Notes: generated by a model from the sequence alone, not told the origin. DNA of 64,000 nucleotides from DATCMU01 sp036563245 (GCA_036563245.1 DATCMU010000029.1:183943-247942); one strand, 5' to 3'. Positions 1-8,605 are shown, counted from the stretch's first letter. Program-made: numbers and translations.

Positions 1-1
1 C

Positions 2-562
2 GCAGGAGCGGCAGAACATGATCATGCCGCAGAAGGCGGCGCCTGGGCGCCGGCGGATGGCCCGGAGCGGATGTTCTATACCGTTCTGGCCGATGTGCTT
101 GCCTCGATGGGTTTTGCCTTGATCCTCGGCGCGGTGGCCTATGTCGCCGGCATCCCGCTGACCGCGGCCAACGGGTTGGCCTGGGGCATTGCTGGCTTCG
201 TTGCCTTTTCGCTTGCGCCCGCATTCGGCTTGCCCCCGGAACTGCCCGGCATGCCTGTCGCCGACCTCGTCCCGCGCCAGATCTGGTGGTGGGAGACCGT
301 TCTCCTCACGGCAGCCGCCGCGCTGGTCCTCGCAAAGATGCGACCGCCGCTCTCGATCGGCCTGGCCGCTGTGCTGGCTATCCTGCCGCATCTCATGGGT
401 GCGCCGCACCCGCCCGCAGGCGCTCAAAGCGAGGTTCCCGCGGAACTGGCCTCGGCCTTTGCCGCATCGACCCTCGCGGCGTCCGCCCTTTTCTGGCTGA
501 GCGTTGGCCCCTTGCTCGGCTACCTGCTTGAACGTTTCGCACGATCGGAGACTGCAAAATGA
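2..562 (+). CDS. cbtA: CbtA-family cobalt transporter subunit (5' truncated)
   Basis: Integral membrane protein proposed to take part in cobalt uptake for B12 synthesis. The reading frame is open from base 2, so the true start lies outside the window; the first visible residues include a histidine pair (EHDH) and AWAPADGPER, which resembles the region before a transmembrane segment in CbtA proteins. A methionine at base 71 would give a shorter product that starts inside this conserved region, so it is not the real start. Several hydrophobic segments follow, with a conserved-looking GPPHPP-like stretch (GAPHPPAG) around base 400. The stop overlaps the cobW start (ATGA), placing it first in the visible cob operon. 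CbtB would be expected upstream but is not visible. Function is inferred from family and context. Confidence 0.8.
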   Translation, partial: AGAAEHDHAAEGGAWAPADGPERMFYTVLADVLASMGFALILGAVAYVAGIPLTAANGLAWGIAGFVAFSLAPAFGLPPELPGMPVADLVPRQIWWWETVLLTAAAALVLAKMRPPLSIGLAAVLAILPHLMGAPHPPAGAQSEVPAELASAFAASTLAASALFWLSVGPLLGYLLERFARSETAK

Positions 563-1599
563 CCGCAAAGATCCCCGTCACCGTCATCACCGGTTTTCTC
601 GGTTCCGGCAAGACGACCCTCGTACGCCATGTGCTCGCCAACGCCCGCGGGAAACGGATCGCGCTGATCATCAACGAGTTCGGCGATATTGGCGTGGACC
701 GCGATGTGCTCGCCGGCTGCGGCGACGAGACCTGCCGCGACGAGGACATGATCGAACTGGCCAATGGCTGCATCTGCTGCACGGTGGCCGACGAGTTCAT
801 TCCCGTCATGAAGGCGTTGCTGGAACGCAAGGAGCGCCCGGACCACATCATTATCGAAACCTCGGGCCTGGCATTGCCCCAGCCGCTGGTGCGCGCCTTC
901 AACTGGCCCGAGATCAAGACGGAAGTCACGGTTGACGGCGTGGTGACCGTGGTCGATGCCGCAGCGCTAAGCGAAGGCCGGTTTGCTGCGAACGAGGCAG
1001 CGGTCGATGCGCAGAGGGCCGCCGACCAGATGCTCGACCACGAGACGCCATTGGGCGAATTGTTCCAGGACCAGCTCAGTTGTGCCGACATGGTGATCGT
1101 CAACAAGGCCGACCTGGTCGCCGACGACGCGCTGGAGGCAATCGTGGCAGAGCTTGCAGGCCATATGCGGCAGGGCACCGGAGTGCTGCGCGCCGCCAAT
1201 GGCGAGGTGGACGTTGCCGCCCTGCTCGGGTTGGGAATCGGCGTCGAGGATGACCTGTCCGGCCGGGATAGCCTGCACGAACTCGATCACGGCGGAGAGG
1301 GGCACGAGCATGACGATTTCGACAGCTTCTCGATCAGGCTGGGCGCCGTCTCCGCCAAGGATGCGCTCCTTCGCAATATCGAGCAGGCGATTCGCGCCCA
1401 CGACGTCCTGCGCCTGAAGGGCTTTGCCGCCATCGAGGGCGCGCCTGCACGCCTGGCGATCCAGGCCGTGGGGCCAAGGGTTTCGGCCTATTTCGACCGT
1501 CCCTGGCGCGCCGACGAAATCCGCGAGACCTCGCTTGTGGTGATCGGCGAAGCCCCTCTCGACAAGGATGCCATTTCGGCGACGCTGGCCTCGGTATGA
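559..1599 (+). CDS. cobW: CobW-type GTPase / metallochaperone
   Basis: G3E-family P-loop GTPase of 346 residues, cytoplasmic, thought to deliver cobalt to the cobaltochelatase. Visible motifs are the Walker A GFLGSGKTT (residues 12-20), the CobW metal-binding motif GCICC (70-74), the guanine-specificity motif NKAD (182-185) and a short histidine- and acid-rich loop (residues about 240-253), followed by the CobW C-terminal domain. The ATG overlaps the cbtA stop by 4 bases and the gene lies upstream of cobN, the usual CobW context. The family assignment is secure; the exact role of CobW in cobalt insertion is known only in outline. Confidence 0.95.
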   Translation: MTAKIPVTVITGFLGSGKTTLVRHVLANARGKRIALIINEFGDIGVDRDVLAGCGDETCRDEDMIELANGCICCTVADEFIPVMKALLERKERPDHIIIETSGLALPQPLVRAFNWPEIKTEVTVDGVVTVVDAAALSEGRFAANEAAVDAQRAADQMLDHETPLGELFQDQLSCADMVIVNKADLVADDALEAIVAELAGHMRQGTGVLRAANGEVDVAALLGLGIGVEDDLSGRDSLHELDHGGEGHEHDDFDSFSIRLGAVSAKDALLRNIEQAIRAHDVLRLKGFAAIEGAPARLAIQAVGPRVSAYFDRPWRADEIRETSLVVIGEAPLDKDAISATLASV

Positions 1600-1624
1600 C
1601 AGCGCCGTCCAGGGGGGAATGGAA

Positions 1625-2056
1625 ATGCTACGGCGGAACATTGTCCTGATGATCGTCAGCCTTCTGGTTGGTCCGCCGCTCGCCACGATCGTCTTCTTCG
1701 TCCTGAAATCGCTGGTCAGGCTCGGGCCGATGGCCTTCGCCGCGCTGGACGTCAATTTCCTCGTGGCGAGCTTTCCCTTCGCCTATTTGCTCGGTTGGTC
1801 GTCCATGCTCGCCGCGGCCATCGGCAATATGCTTGTCGCGCGCGTCGTGAATTCTGAAGGTCTGCGGCTGGTGCTGTCCATGCCCATCGGCGCCCTGGCA
1901 TTCGGCCTGTTCCTGTCGTGGCTCGCCCAGGACGACAAGACTGGAAAGCTCGATGCTGCCTCCATGATGGAGATCGGTATCGCTGGCGCCGCGGCGTCGC
2001 TCGTCAGCCTCGCGCTCGTCGAAGCGTTTTCTCCGGCGAAACGGGGTGGCAACTGA
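1625..2056 (+). CDS. unknown four-helix membrane protein in the cob operon
   Basis: Small integral membrane protein of about 143 residues with roughly four hydrophobic segments separated by short loops; I do not recognise a family. A start at 1625 is chosen because a purine-rich AGGGGGG lies about 8 bases upstream; ATG at 1619 is possible but sits too close to that site, and an in-frame ATG at 1568 would overlap cobW. The stop TGA shares its last base with the cobN ATG, so it is probably translated with cobN. Position between cobW and cobN suggests a role linked to cobalt or cobalamin, but this is context only; no metal-binding cluster of His or Cys is visible. Confidence 0.7.
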   Translation: MLRRNIVLMIVSLLVGPPLATIVFFVLKSLVRLGPMAFAALDVNFLVASFPFAYLLGWSSMLAAAIGNMLVARVVNSEGLRLVLSMPIGALAFGLFLSWLAQDDKTGKLDAASMMEIGIAGAAASLVSLALVEAFSPAKRGGN

Positions 2057-5000
2057 TGCATCTGTTGGCCGCACAGGCCGGAGCCATGCAGCAGGAAGGC
2101 GAAGCCATCGACCTCGGCCAGTCGCCAGCCACGTTGGTTTTCGCTTCGGCCGCCGATAGCGAACTGGCCGCCCTTGCCGGTGCCGCCGACCGCGCTGGCG
2201 CAACCGATCTGCGGCTCGCCAATATCCTGCGCCTTTCCCATAATCTCTCGATCGACATGTGGCTCGACAACACGGTTCGCCATGCCCGTGTGGTTGTCGT
2301 CCGCCTGCTTGGCGGAGCCGCATACTGGTCCTATGGCGTCGATCAGATCGGCGCGCTGGCAAGCCAGTGCGGGTTCAAACTGGTGCTGCTGCCCGGAGAT
2401 GCGACCCCCGATCCGGCGCTTCTCGAACGCTCGAACGTGAGCGAAGCGGAATGGGTGGCGCTGCATGCCCTGTTCACTGCCGGCGGCCCGCAGAACATGA
2501 ATCGGACGCTGGCCGGCTTGCGGTCGCTGGCCCGGGGCGAACACCTTGAGGGCCTGGAACCGGCGCCCTTCCCGCGTTTCGGCATATGGTTGCCGGGCAG
2601 GGGCGTGATCGATCAGGAGCAATTCGCAGAGCACCGTGGACCGGACCCCGTCGCCCCACTCCTGTTCTATCGGGCGGCGCTTGAGGGTGCCGGATCGGCG
2701 ACCGTCGAGGCCGTCGTGGAAGGTCTCGAGGCTCGGGGCCTGCAGCCGCTGCCGCTGGTGATCTCTTCTCTCAAGGAGGGAGCCTGCGTGCGCTTCGTGC
2801 GCGCCGCGTTCGAGCGCTTCCAGCCTGAAATCATCCTCAACCTGACCGGTTTTGCGCTGGGCATCGACGGTATCGAGGAAAAACGCAATCCGTTCGCGGG
2901 AACCGACGCTCCGATCCTGCAGCTCGTGCAGGCCGGCCGGCCCGAGGCGTTGTGGCAAGACGATCCGCAGGGCCTGTCGCCCAAGGATCTCGCCATGCAG
3001 GTTGTGCTGCCCGAACTCGACGGGCGGATCGGCGGGCTGATCGTGGGCCACAAGCACGAGGCGGTCTGGCATTCGGCGACCCAATGCCCGCTTTCGAGTT
3101 ACGCGCCGGACCATGAGGGCGTGCAAAGAGCTGTGGCGCTTGCCGCCAACTGGGTGCGTTTGCGGCGCGCTCCCGCCCCGACCAGAAATGTGGCGATCAT
3201 GCTCGCCAACTACCCCATCCGCGATGGCCGCCTTGCCAACGGCGTGGGCTATGATGCCCCGCAATCGACGCTCCGAATCCTCGAAGCATTGCAGGCCGCC
3301 GCATATGACCTGGGCGACGGCCCGTTGCCTCAAGACGGCATCGCGTTGGTAGAAACCCTGCAGCAAGGCCCGACCAACGCCCATCCCGAACGCGGCACCG
3401 GCGGAGCCGTTCTGCCGCTGGAACGCTATCGCGAACTCGTCGCGGCCCTGCCTGAGAGGATCCGCGCCGAAGTCGCCGCGCGATGGGGAGATCCTGCGGA
3501 GGATCCATTCTGCCGCGCCGACGGCTTCCATCTGCCGGTTCTCGTATTCGGCAAGGTCGCGATCGTGCTGCAACCGGCGCGCGGCTATGACCGTGACGCC
3601 GAGGCGAACTATCACGATCCCGACCTTGTGCCCCCGCACGCCTATCTCGCCGCCTATTTGTGGGTGCGGCACGAATTCGGCGCCTATGCGCTCATCCACA
3701 ATGGCAAGCATGGCAACCTCGAATGGCTGCCGGGCAAGGCGACCGCACTCGATGCCGCCAGCTATCCCCAGGCGCTTTGGGGAATGTTGCCCCATCTCTA
3801 CCCGTTCATCGTCAATGACCCGGGCGAGGGCACCCAGGCCAAGCGGCGCACAGGTGCGGTCATTATCGACCACCTGACCCCGCCCCTTACCCGTGCAGAG
3901 ACCTATGGGCCGCTCAAGGATCTCGAGGCATTGCTCGACGAATATTATGCGGCCTCAGGGATGGATCGTCGCCGGCTCGACGACCTCAGGAAACGCATCC
4001 TCGCCTTCACCCGCGATAGCGCTCTCGACCGCGACATCGGCCTGCCCGAGAACGAGGACGAGGCGCTCAAGTCGATCGACAATTTCCTGTGCGATCTCAA
4101 GGAAGCCCAGATCCGCGATGGGTTGCACGTCTTTGGCCAATCCCCCACCGGGCAACTTGAGCGCGACCTGCTGGTCGCCATGGTCCGGGTGCCAAGGGGC
4201 GAAGACCGGCCGGCGGACGCCTCGCTCATCCGCGCGCTGGCCGACGATTTGCGTCTCGGCTTCGATCCGCTCACCGCGCCGCTCGCGGAGCCGTGGGCCG
4301 GACCGATGCCGGATGACCTCGCGCCCTTTGCCCCACAGGTCGCGCGCTCGGTTGGGGACATGGTCGAGGCCCTCGAGGCCCTTGCCGCGCATCTGGTCGA
4401 GGGCGGAATTGCCTCGCCCGACTGGGATGCAACCGGGCCGGTACTGGCCGAAGTCGAGACCAAGATCCGCGCGCGGTTGCGCGCCTCGGGGCCGAACGAA
4501 ACTGCGATGCTCGTCGCGGGGCTCGACGGGCGGTTCGTTGCGCCCGGATCCTCGGGCGCGCCGACCCGTGGCCGCCTCGACGTACTGCCTACCGGCCGGA
4601 ACTTCTACTCGGTCGACAATCGCGCCGTACCCACCCCGAGTGCGTGGGAACTGGGGAGGAAATCCGCCGAAAATCTCGTGCTGCGCCATTTCCAGGATCA
4701 CGGGGTCTATCCGTCTGCAGTGGCCTTGTCCGCATGGGGCACCGCGAACATGCGCACCGGGGGCGACGACATCGCCCAGGCCCTTGCGCTGATTGGTGCG
4801 CGCCCGAAATGGGATCCGTCGTCGCTGCGGGTTTCAGGATACGAGATCATTCCGCTGGCAAGGCTCGATCGTCCACGGGTCGATGTAACCCTGCGGATCT
4901 CCGGCTTCTTCCGCGATGCCTTCCCGATGCAGATCGCCCTGTTCGATCGCGCGATCCGGGCCGTCGGGGCACTCGATGAGCCCGAAGACCTCAACCCCAT

Positions 5001-5772
5001 TGCCGCCCGGATGCGCAGCGAGGCGCTTGGCCTGATGGCCGAGGGGCTGGACGAGGCAGAGGCCGCACTGGCGGCCGGGCATCGGATATTCGGCTCCAAA
5101 CCGGGGGCCTATGGCGCGGGCCTGCAGGGCCTGATCGACAGCGGCAACTGGGTCGGCAAATCCGATCTGGCGAAGGCTTTTCTCAACTGGGGTCAATATG
5201 CCTATGGCGCGAAGGCGGCCGGCATTGCGGAACACGAGCGCTTCCGCACCCGGCTCTCGGGCATCGATGCGGTGGTCCACAACCAGGACAACCGGGAGCA
5301 CGACCTGCTCGATTCCGACGACTACTATCAGTTCGAGGGCGGGCTGGCGGCGACGGTGGAAACGCTGGCCGGTCACCGTCCTGCGGTCTATCACAACGAT
5401 CATTCGCGTCCCGAGCGCCCGCTCACCCGTACGCTCGAGGAAGAGGTTTCACGCGTCATGCGCTCACGCGTGGTCAACCCCAAGTGGATCGCGGGGGTGA
5501 TGCGGCACGGCTACAAGGGCGCCTTCGAGATCGTGGCGACCGTGGACTACATGTTCGCCTTCGCGGCTACCACCGGCGCGGTGAAGACGCACCATTTCGA
5601 TCTCGCCTTTGCCGCCTTCGTCGAGAACGATGCCGTTCGCGCCTTTCTCCAGGGCAACAATCGCTTCGGCTATGACGAACTGATAGCGAAATTCAATGAC
5701 GCCATGCGACGCGGATTCTGGACGCCGCGCTCCAACTCTGCCCACGCATGGCTTGAAAGGGCGACAGAATGA
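2056..5772 (+). CDS. cobN: cobaltochelatase subunit CobN
   Basis: Large subunit (1,238 residues) of the ATP-dependent aerobic cobaltochelatase CobNST, which inserts cobalt into hydrogenobyrinic acid a,c-diamide. The length is close to the usual 1,250-1,280 residues and the protein is co-linear with CobN/magnesium-chelatase H family members, with recognisable blocks such as HGKHGNLEWLPGK, YPFIVNDPGEG, GVYPSAVALSAWGT and SKPGAYGAGLQ. The start at 2056 overlaps the previous stop; an upstream in-frame extension to 1918 would run through the preceding gene in another frame. The partner subunits CobS and CobT are not in this window. The stop overlaps the ATG of a duplicated cobO 5' end (see 5769). 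Confidence 0.97.
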   Translation: MHLLAAQAGAMQQEGEAIDLGQSPATLVFASAADSELAALAGAADRAGATDLRLANILRLSHNLSIDMWLDNTVRHARVVVVRLLGGAAYWSYGVDQIGALASQCGFKLVLLPGDATPDPALLERSNVSEAEWVALHALFTAGGPQNMNRTLAGLRSLARGEHLEGLEPAPFPRFGIWLPGRGVIDQEQFAEHRGPDPVAPLLFYRAALEGAGSATVEAVVEGLEARGLQPLPLVISSLKEGACVRFVRAAFERFQPEIILNLTGFALGIDGIEEKRNPFAGTDAPILQLVQAGRPEALWQDDPQGLSPKDLAMQVVLPELDGRIGGLIVGHKHEAVWHSATQCPLSSYAPDHEGVQRAVALAANWVRLRRAPAPTRNVAIMLANYPIRDGRLANGVGYDAPQSTLRILEALQAAAYDLGDGPLPQDGIALVETLQQGPTNAHPERGTGGAVLPLERYRELVAALPERIRAEVAARWGDPAEDPFCRADGFHLPVLVFGKVAIVLQPARGYDRDAEANYHDPDLVPPHAYLAAYLWVRHEFGAYALIHNGKHGNLEWLPGKATALDAASYPQALWGMLPHLYPFIVNDPGEGTQAKRRTGAVIIDHLTPPLTRAETYGPLKDLEALLDEYYAASGMDRRRLDDLRKRILAFTRDSALDRDIGLPENEDEALKSIDNFLCDLKEAQIRDGLHVFGQSPTGQLERDLLVAMVRVPRGEDRPADASLIRALADDLRLGFDPLTAPLAEPWAGPMPDDLAPFAPQVARSVGDMVEALEALAAHLVEGGIASPDWDATGPVLAEVETKIRARLRASGPNETAMLVAGLDGRFVAPGSSGAPTRGRLDVLPTGRNFYSVDNRAVPTPSAWELGRKSAENLVLRHFQDHGVYPSAVALSAWGTANMRTGGDDIAQALALIGARPKWDPSSLRVSGYEIIPLARLDRPRVDVTLRISGFFRDAFPMQIALFDRAIRAVGALDEPEDLNPIAARMRSEALGLMAEGLDEAEAALAAGHRIFGSKPGAYGAGLQGLIDSGNWVGKSDLAKAFLNWGQYAYGAKAAGIAEHERFRTRLSGIDAVVHNQDNREHDLLDSDDYYQFEGGLAATVETLAGHRPAVYHNDHSRPERPLTRTLEEEVSRVMRSRVVNPKWIAGVMRHGYKGAFEIVATVDYMFAFAATTGAVKTHHFDLAFAAFVENDAVRAFLQGNNRFGYDELIAKFNDAMRRGFWTPRSNSAHAWLERATE

Positions 5773-5822
5773 CCGACAGGCCCAAGAAGACCGACCTGAT
5801 GACCGACGAGGAACGCAATGCT
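5769..5822 (+). repeat. direct repeat, copy 1 (cobO codons 1-18)
   Basis: Fifty-four bases identical to 5915-5968; similarity continues for about six more bases with one mismatch. The two copies flank the palindrome at 5831-5877, with an offset of 146 bases. This looks like a duplication produced with, or after, insertion of the repeat element. Confidence 0.95.
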
Positions 5823-5828
5823 TGTCAT

Positions 5829-5894
5829 CACGCGTGTTCCCGAAAAGTGGTGGCCGGTTTTCGGGCAGGAACACGCGCAAGAAACAAGGCATGA
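5829..5894 (+). repeat. RIME-like palindromic element, copy A
   Basis: Contains a long hairpin: CGCGTGTT (5831-5838) pairs with AACACGCG (5870-5877) and CCCGAAAA with TTTTCGGG inside it. The core GAAAAGTGG...CGGTTTTC is shared with copies at 6551, 21556 and 28332. It resembles the RIME-type intergenic elements of rhizobia. Unlike the other copies it lies inside an operon, between cobN and cobO. Confidence 0.8.
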
Positions 5895-5914
5895 TAGGCG
5901 GACGGAGAGACGAG

Positions 5915-5968
5915 ATGACCGACAGGCCCAAGAAGACCGACCTGATGACCGACGAGGAACGCAATGCT
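5915..5968 (+). repeat. direct repeat, copy 2 (5' end of cobO)
   Basis: Identical over 54 bases to 5769-5822. This copy forms the start of the intact cobO and has its own ribosome-binding site (GGAG about 8 bases upstream of the ATG) supplied by the inserted sequence. Confidence 0.95.
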
Positions 5969-6553
5969 TATCATGCCGAAAAGATGCGAAAGAAGAAGGC
6001 GGCGCGCGACAAGATCCTCGCCACCAAGACCGAGGAGCGCGGCCTTCTGATCGTGCATACCGGCAAGGGCAAGGGCAAGTCGACCGCCGCGTTCGGCATG
6101 GTGTTCCGCGCCATCGGCCACGGGTTCAAGGTTGGCGTCGTGCAATTCGTCAAGGGGGCGTGGGGCACCGGCGAGCGCGACGTGCTTGAGAAGTTCTCCG
6201 ATCAGGTCACCATCAAGGCGATGGGCGAGGGGTTCACCTGGGACACCCAGGACCGCCAGCGCGATATCGCGGCCGCACGCGAGGCCTGGGAGGAGGCAAA
6301 GAAGATGATCGCCGATCCCTCATACAAGATGGTCCTGCTCGACGAACTCAATATCGTCCTGCGCTATGACTACCTGCCGCTCGACGAAGTCATCGAGGTG
6401 CTGAGGAACAAGCCGCGAGACACCCATGTCATCGTGACCGGCCGCAATGCCAAGGATGAACTGATCGAGATTGCCGACCTGGTTACGGAAATGACCGAGA
6501 TCAAGCACCCCTTCCGCGCTGGCGTGAAGGCCCAGGCCGGTATCGAGTTCTAG
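5915..6553 (+). CDS. cobO: cob(I)yrinic acid a,c-diamide adenosyltransferase
   Basis: Transfers the adenosyl group of ATP to cob(I)yrinic acid a,c-diamide, the step after cobalt insertion. The 212-residue length fits CobO/BtuR. The P-loop GKGKGKST is at residues 50-57, followed by the conserved VQFVKGAWGTGER and a LLDELNIVLRYDYL block. The start at 5915 is preceded by GGAG with good spacing and gives the expected N terminus; a longer in-frame extension to 5696 would read through cobN in a wrong frame. The first 18 codons also occur at 5769-5822. The stop TAG is the first triplet of a RIME-like repeat. Confidence 0.95.
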   Translation: MTDRPKKTDLMTDEERNAYHAEKMRKKKAARDKILATKTEERGLLIVHTGKGKGKSTAAFGMVFRAIGHGFKVGVVQFVKGAWGTGERDVLEKFSDQVTIKAMGEGFTWDTQDRQRDIAAAREAWEEAKKMIADPSYKMVLLDELNIVLRYDYLPLDEVIEVLRNKPRDTHVIVTGRNAKDELIEIADLVTEMTEIKHPFRAGVKAQAGIEF

Positions 6554-6655
6554 AGCGCTTTGAGAAGAAGTGGGAGCGGTTTTCCGGTTCGAAAGCGTGA
6601 CCATCCAACGACCTGGAGCCGTCGAGCGATTCGGAGAAAAGCGAAACGGCCCTAG
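6551..6655 (+). repeat. RIME-like intergenic element, copy B
   Basis: Fills the whole gap between cobO and the convergent secreted-protein gene. It starts TAGAGCGC and ends CCCTAG, so its left end gives the cobO stop and its right end gives, on the other strand, the stop of the gene at 6652-7134. It shares AAGTGG, GGTTTTCCGGTTCGAA and GACCTGGAGC blocks with copies C and D. Confidence 0.75.
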
Positions 6656-7134
6656 CAACTGCCCTTGGCGGTTATGGAAGTGCCGAGCCGGTCGAGCAGC
6701 GGCCAGATCGCGGGCTTCTCCGCGTCCGGATATTCCATGCTGATCGCCGCGACGGCATTTCCGTCGCAGGTCACGATGGCCTTCTCGTAAAGATGGCCCC
6801 CCGGCCGCGAGGCATCGACGATGTACCAGTTGCCGTAATAGGCCGATCCACCGGGATCCACCGTCCACTGGCCCTTGGCGAGCCGGGTCATGGCCATGCG
6901 CGCCGCTTCCTCGAATCCGCCCTTGGGCATCTGCATGCCCCAGAGCGTCAACACGGCGGCGCCGCTGCCCGGTTTGAAGGTCAGGCGGGCCCCGTTTTCG
7001 GCGCTGCCGGCCTCGCTGAACCCTGGCGGAATTTCCACCTGGGCGCCGATGCTGGGAGCCGCCTGTGTCGACCAGCCCGCGGCAAGAACCGGAAGGGCCA
7101 TCGTGACGAAAAAAAGTGAGAGAATCGTGCGCAT
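6652..7134 (-). CDS. small secreted protein of unknown function
   Basis: A 160-residue protein with a clear Sec signal peptide (MRTILSLFFVTMALPVLAAG, cleavage likely after ALA/LAA), so probably periplasmic. The mature part looks like a small beta-rich domain with one Cys near residue 129 and one at the C terminus, which might form a disulphide. I do not recognise a family. The start at 7134 is chosen because it places the signal peptide at the N terminus; a longer upstream frame overlaps the divergent rhodanese gene. It lies between cobO and the rhodanese gene but shows no obvious cobalamin link. Confidence 0.75.
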   Translation of the reverse strand: MRTILSLFFVTMALPVLAAGWSTQAAPSIGAQVEIPPGFSEAGSAENGARLTFKPGSGAAVLTLWGMQMPKGGFEEAARMAMTRLAKGQWTVDPGGSAYYGNWYIVDASRPGGHLYEKAIVTCDGNAVAAISMEYPDAEKPAIWPLLDRLGTSITAKGSC

Positions 7135-7200
7135 GAAACGCAGATTGCATCGGCGGCCCTGTACCGCGCAATATGGCTTGTGCTCACAAAAGAGGACCGC

Positions 7201-7605
7201 ATGAGCAAAACGAGTCAGCAACTTGTCCGCGAAGCCGAAGCCGTCATCGAGACCATCGATGCCGAAGAGGCGCTGGAATTGTTCGGGCACGAGGGCGTCA
7301 CCTTTGTCGATGTGCGCGACATCCGCGAATTGCAACGGGACGGGCGCATTCCCGGCTCGGTCCACGCCCCGCGCGGCATGATAGAATTCTGGGTCGATCC
7401 GCAAAGCCCCTACCATCGTGAAGTCTTCGCTTCGGGAAACAGGCTGGTGTTCTTCTGCAACCTGGGGTGGCGGTCGGCGCTGGTTACCAGGACGGTGCAG
7501 GAACTGGGCCTGGAAAATGTCTGCCACATCGGCGGGGGGTTCGAGGCATGGAAGGCGGCAGGCGGCGCCGTCGAGCCGTTGCCCGAACGAAAGCCCAGGG
7601 CCTGA
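7201..7605 (+). CDS. single-domain rhodanese-like protein
   Basis: A 134-residue cytoplasmic rhodanese domain, probable sulfurtransferase. Visible features are the VTFVDVRD strand, the RDGRIPGSVHAPRG segment and the active-site loop CNLGWRS with the expected catalytic Cys followed by an Arg-Ser. The start at 7201 is preceded by GAGG at a good distance; ATG at 7180 lacks such a site. It is divergent from the secreted-protein gene. The substrate is unknown. Confidence 0.9.
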   Translation: MSKTSQQLVREAEAVIETIDAEEALELFGHEGVTFVDVRDIRELQRDGRIPGSVHAPRGMIEFWVDPQSPYHREVFASGNRLVFFCNLGWRSALVTRTVQELGLENVCHIGGGFEAWKAAGGAVEPLPERKPRA

Positions 7606-7666
7606 GGTAATGCGCGCCGCCGGGAGCGCCCCGCCGGCCGTTTTTTGTCGGGTTGATGGCGGTTGG

Positions 7667-8605
7667 TCAGAGCACCACGATTCCGGAGTGCTTGGCCTTT
7701 TCCTCCGGTTCGACGTGGATGGTGATCTGGGCGTCCTTGACCTCGTCCTTGAGCTTTTGCTCGATGCGGTCGCAAATCGCGTGCGCCTCCGCCACCGGCA
7801 TGTCGCCGGGCACCACGAGATGAAAATCGATGAAGGTCATCCGGCCTGCCTGCCGCGTCCGGATATCGTGCGCCTCGATGGCGCCGTCGGCACTGGCCGC
7901 GATCAGGTCGCGGATCCGGCCCAGAACGTCCGGCGGCACGGCGACGTCCATCAGTCCGCCCACGCTTTCCTTGATCAGGCCCCAGCCAGACCAGAGGATA
8001 TTCAGCGCAACCAGCGCAGCAAGGCCCGCGTCTATCGCTTCCCAGCCCGTTGCCACCGCGAGCAGCACGCCAAGCAGCACGCCAATCGACGAGATCACGT
8101 CGGTGAAAAGGTGCTTGCCGTCCGCCACCAGCGCCGGCGACTTGCTTCGGCGGCCCTGGCGCAAAAGGATATAGGCCCAGGCACCATTGATAACCGTCGC
8201 CAGAGCGTTGACCAGTAACCCCTCCGGAGACGCATCGAAGGTGTGTGTGCCCACCAGCCCGAAATAGGCTTCGCGGAAGATCACAAGCGCTGCGACGACA
8301 ATCATCACGCCCACGATCACCGCGGAGAAATATTCCGCCTTGTAGTATCCGTAGGGCAGGGTGGCATCGGCCGGGCGGGCGCTGAGCCGCACGGTGATCA
8401 GGGCCAGGATCGCCGTGACGACGTTGACGATGCTTTCCAGCGCGTCGGAAAACAGCGCAATGCTGCCGGTCAGTTGATAGGCGACGTACTTCAGGCCAAG
8501 CACGGCAATGCCCACGAGCAGGCTGCCCACGGCGACGGCCAGAGTTCTCTTGGCAAGGCTTGCGGTCATCGGTGTCGCTGCAACCTGTTGGTTCGAGGGG
8601 CCCAT
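7667..8605 (-). CDS. cation diffusion facilitator transporter
   Basis: A 312-residue CDF-family efflux transporter of divalent metal (Zn, Fe, Co or Mn). Six hydrophobic segments occupy the first two thirds, with the TM2 metal-site region SDALES and the TM5 motif HLFTD carrying the usual His and Asp ligands; a C-terminal cytoplasmic domain with RQAGRMTFIDFHLVVPGDMPVAEAH follows, typical of the family. I chose ATG 8605 (MGPSNQQ); ATG 8569 (MTASLAK) is also possible. Location between cobO and cbiX is compatible with cobalt homeostasis, but the metal cannot be told from the sequence. Confidence 0.9.
   Translation of the reverse strand: MGPSNQQVAATPMTASLAKRTLAVAVGSLLVGIAVLGLKYVAYQLTGSIALFSDALESIVNVVTAILALITVRLSARPADATLPYGYYKAEYFSAVIVGVMIVVAALVIFREAYFGLVGTHTFDASPEGLLVNALATVINGAWAYILLRQGRRSKSPALVADGKHLFTDVISSIGVLLGVLLAVATGWEAIDAGLAALVALNILWSGWGLIKESVGGLMDVAVPPDVLGRIRDLIAASADGAIEAHDIRTRQAGRMTFIDFHLVVPGDMPVAEAHAICDRIEQKLKDEVKDAQITIHVEPEEKAKHSGIVVL

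Larger units (their letters stand above)
5769..5894 (+). pseudogene. duplicated 5' fragment of cobO running into a palindromic repeat (41 codons)
   Basis: This short frame begins with an ATG that overlaps the cobN stop (ATGA). Its first 18 codons are identical to the first 18 codons of cobO; the frame then enters a RIME-like palindrome and ends at TGA 5892-5894. It is out of frame with the intact cobO that starts 20 bases later. It probably marks the original cobO start before the repeat arrived. It may still be translated, coupled to cobN, and so carry ribosomes to the real cobO start; a function for the 41-residue peptide itself is unlikely. Confidence 0.7.

Noticed and set aside
1783..3873. 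Long minus-strand open frame opposite cobN
   Set aside because: Shadow of cobN; no recognisable domain.
5696..5914. In-frame N-terminal extension of cobO into cobN
   Set aside because: It reads cobN in a wrong frame and then the repeat; the sequence from 5915 alone gives the normal CobO length and has a ribosome-binding site.
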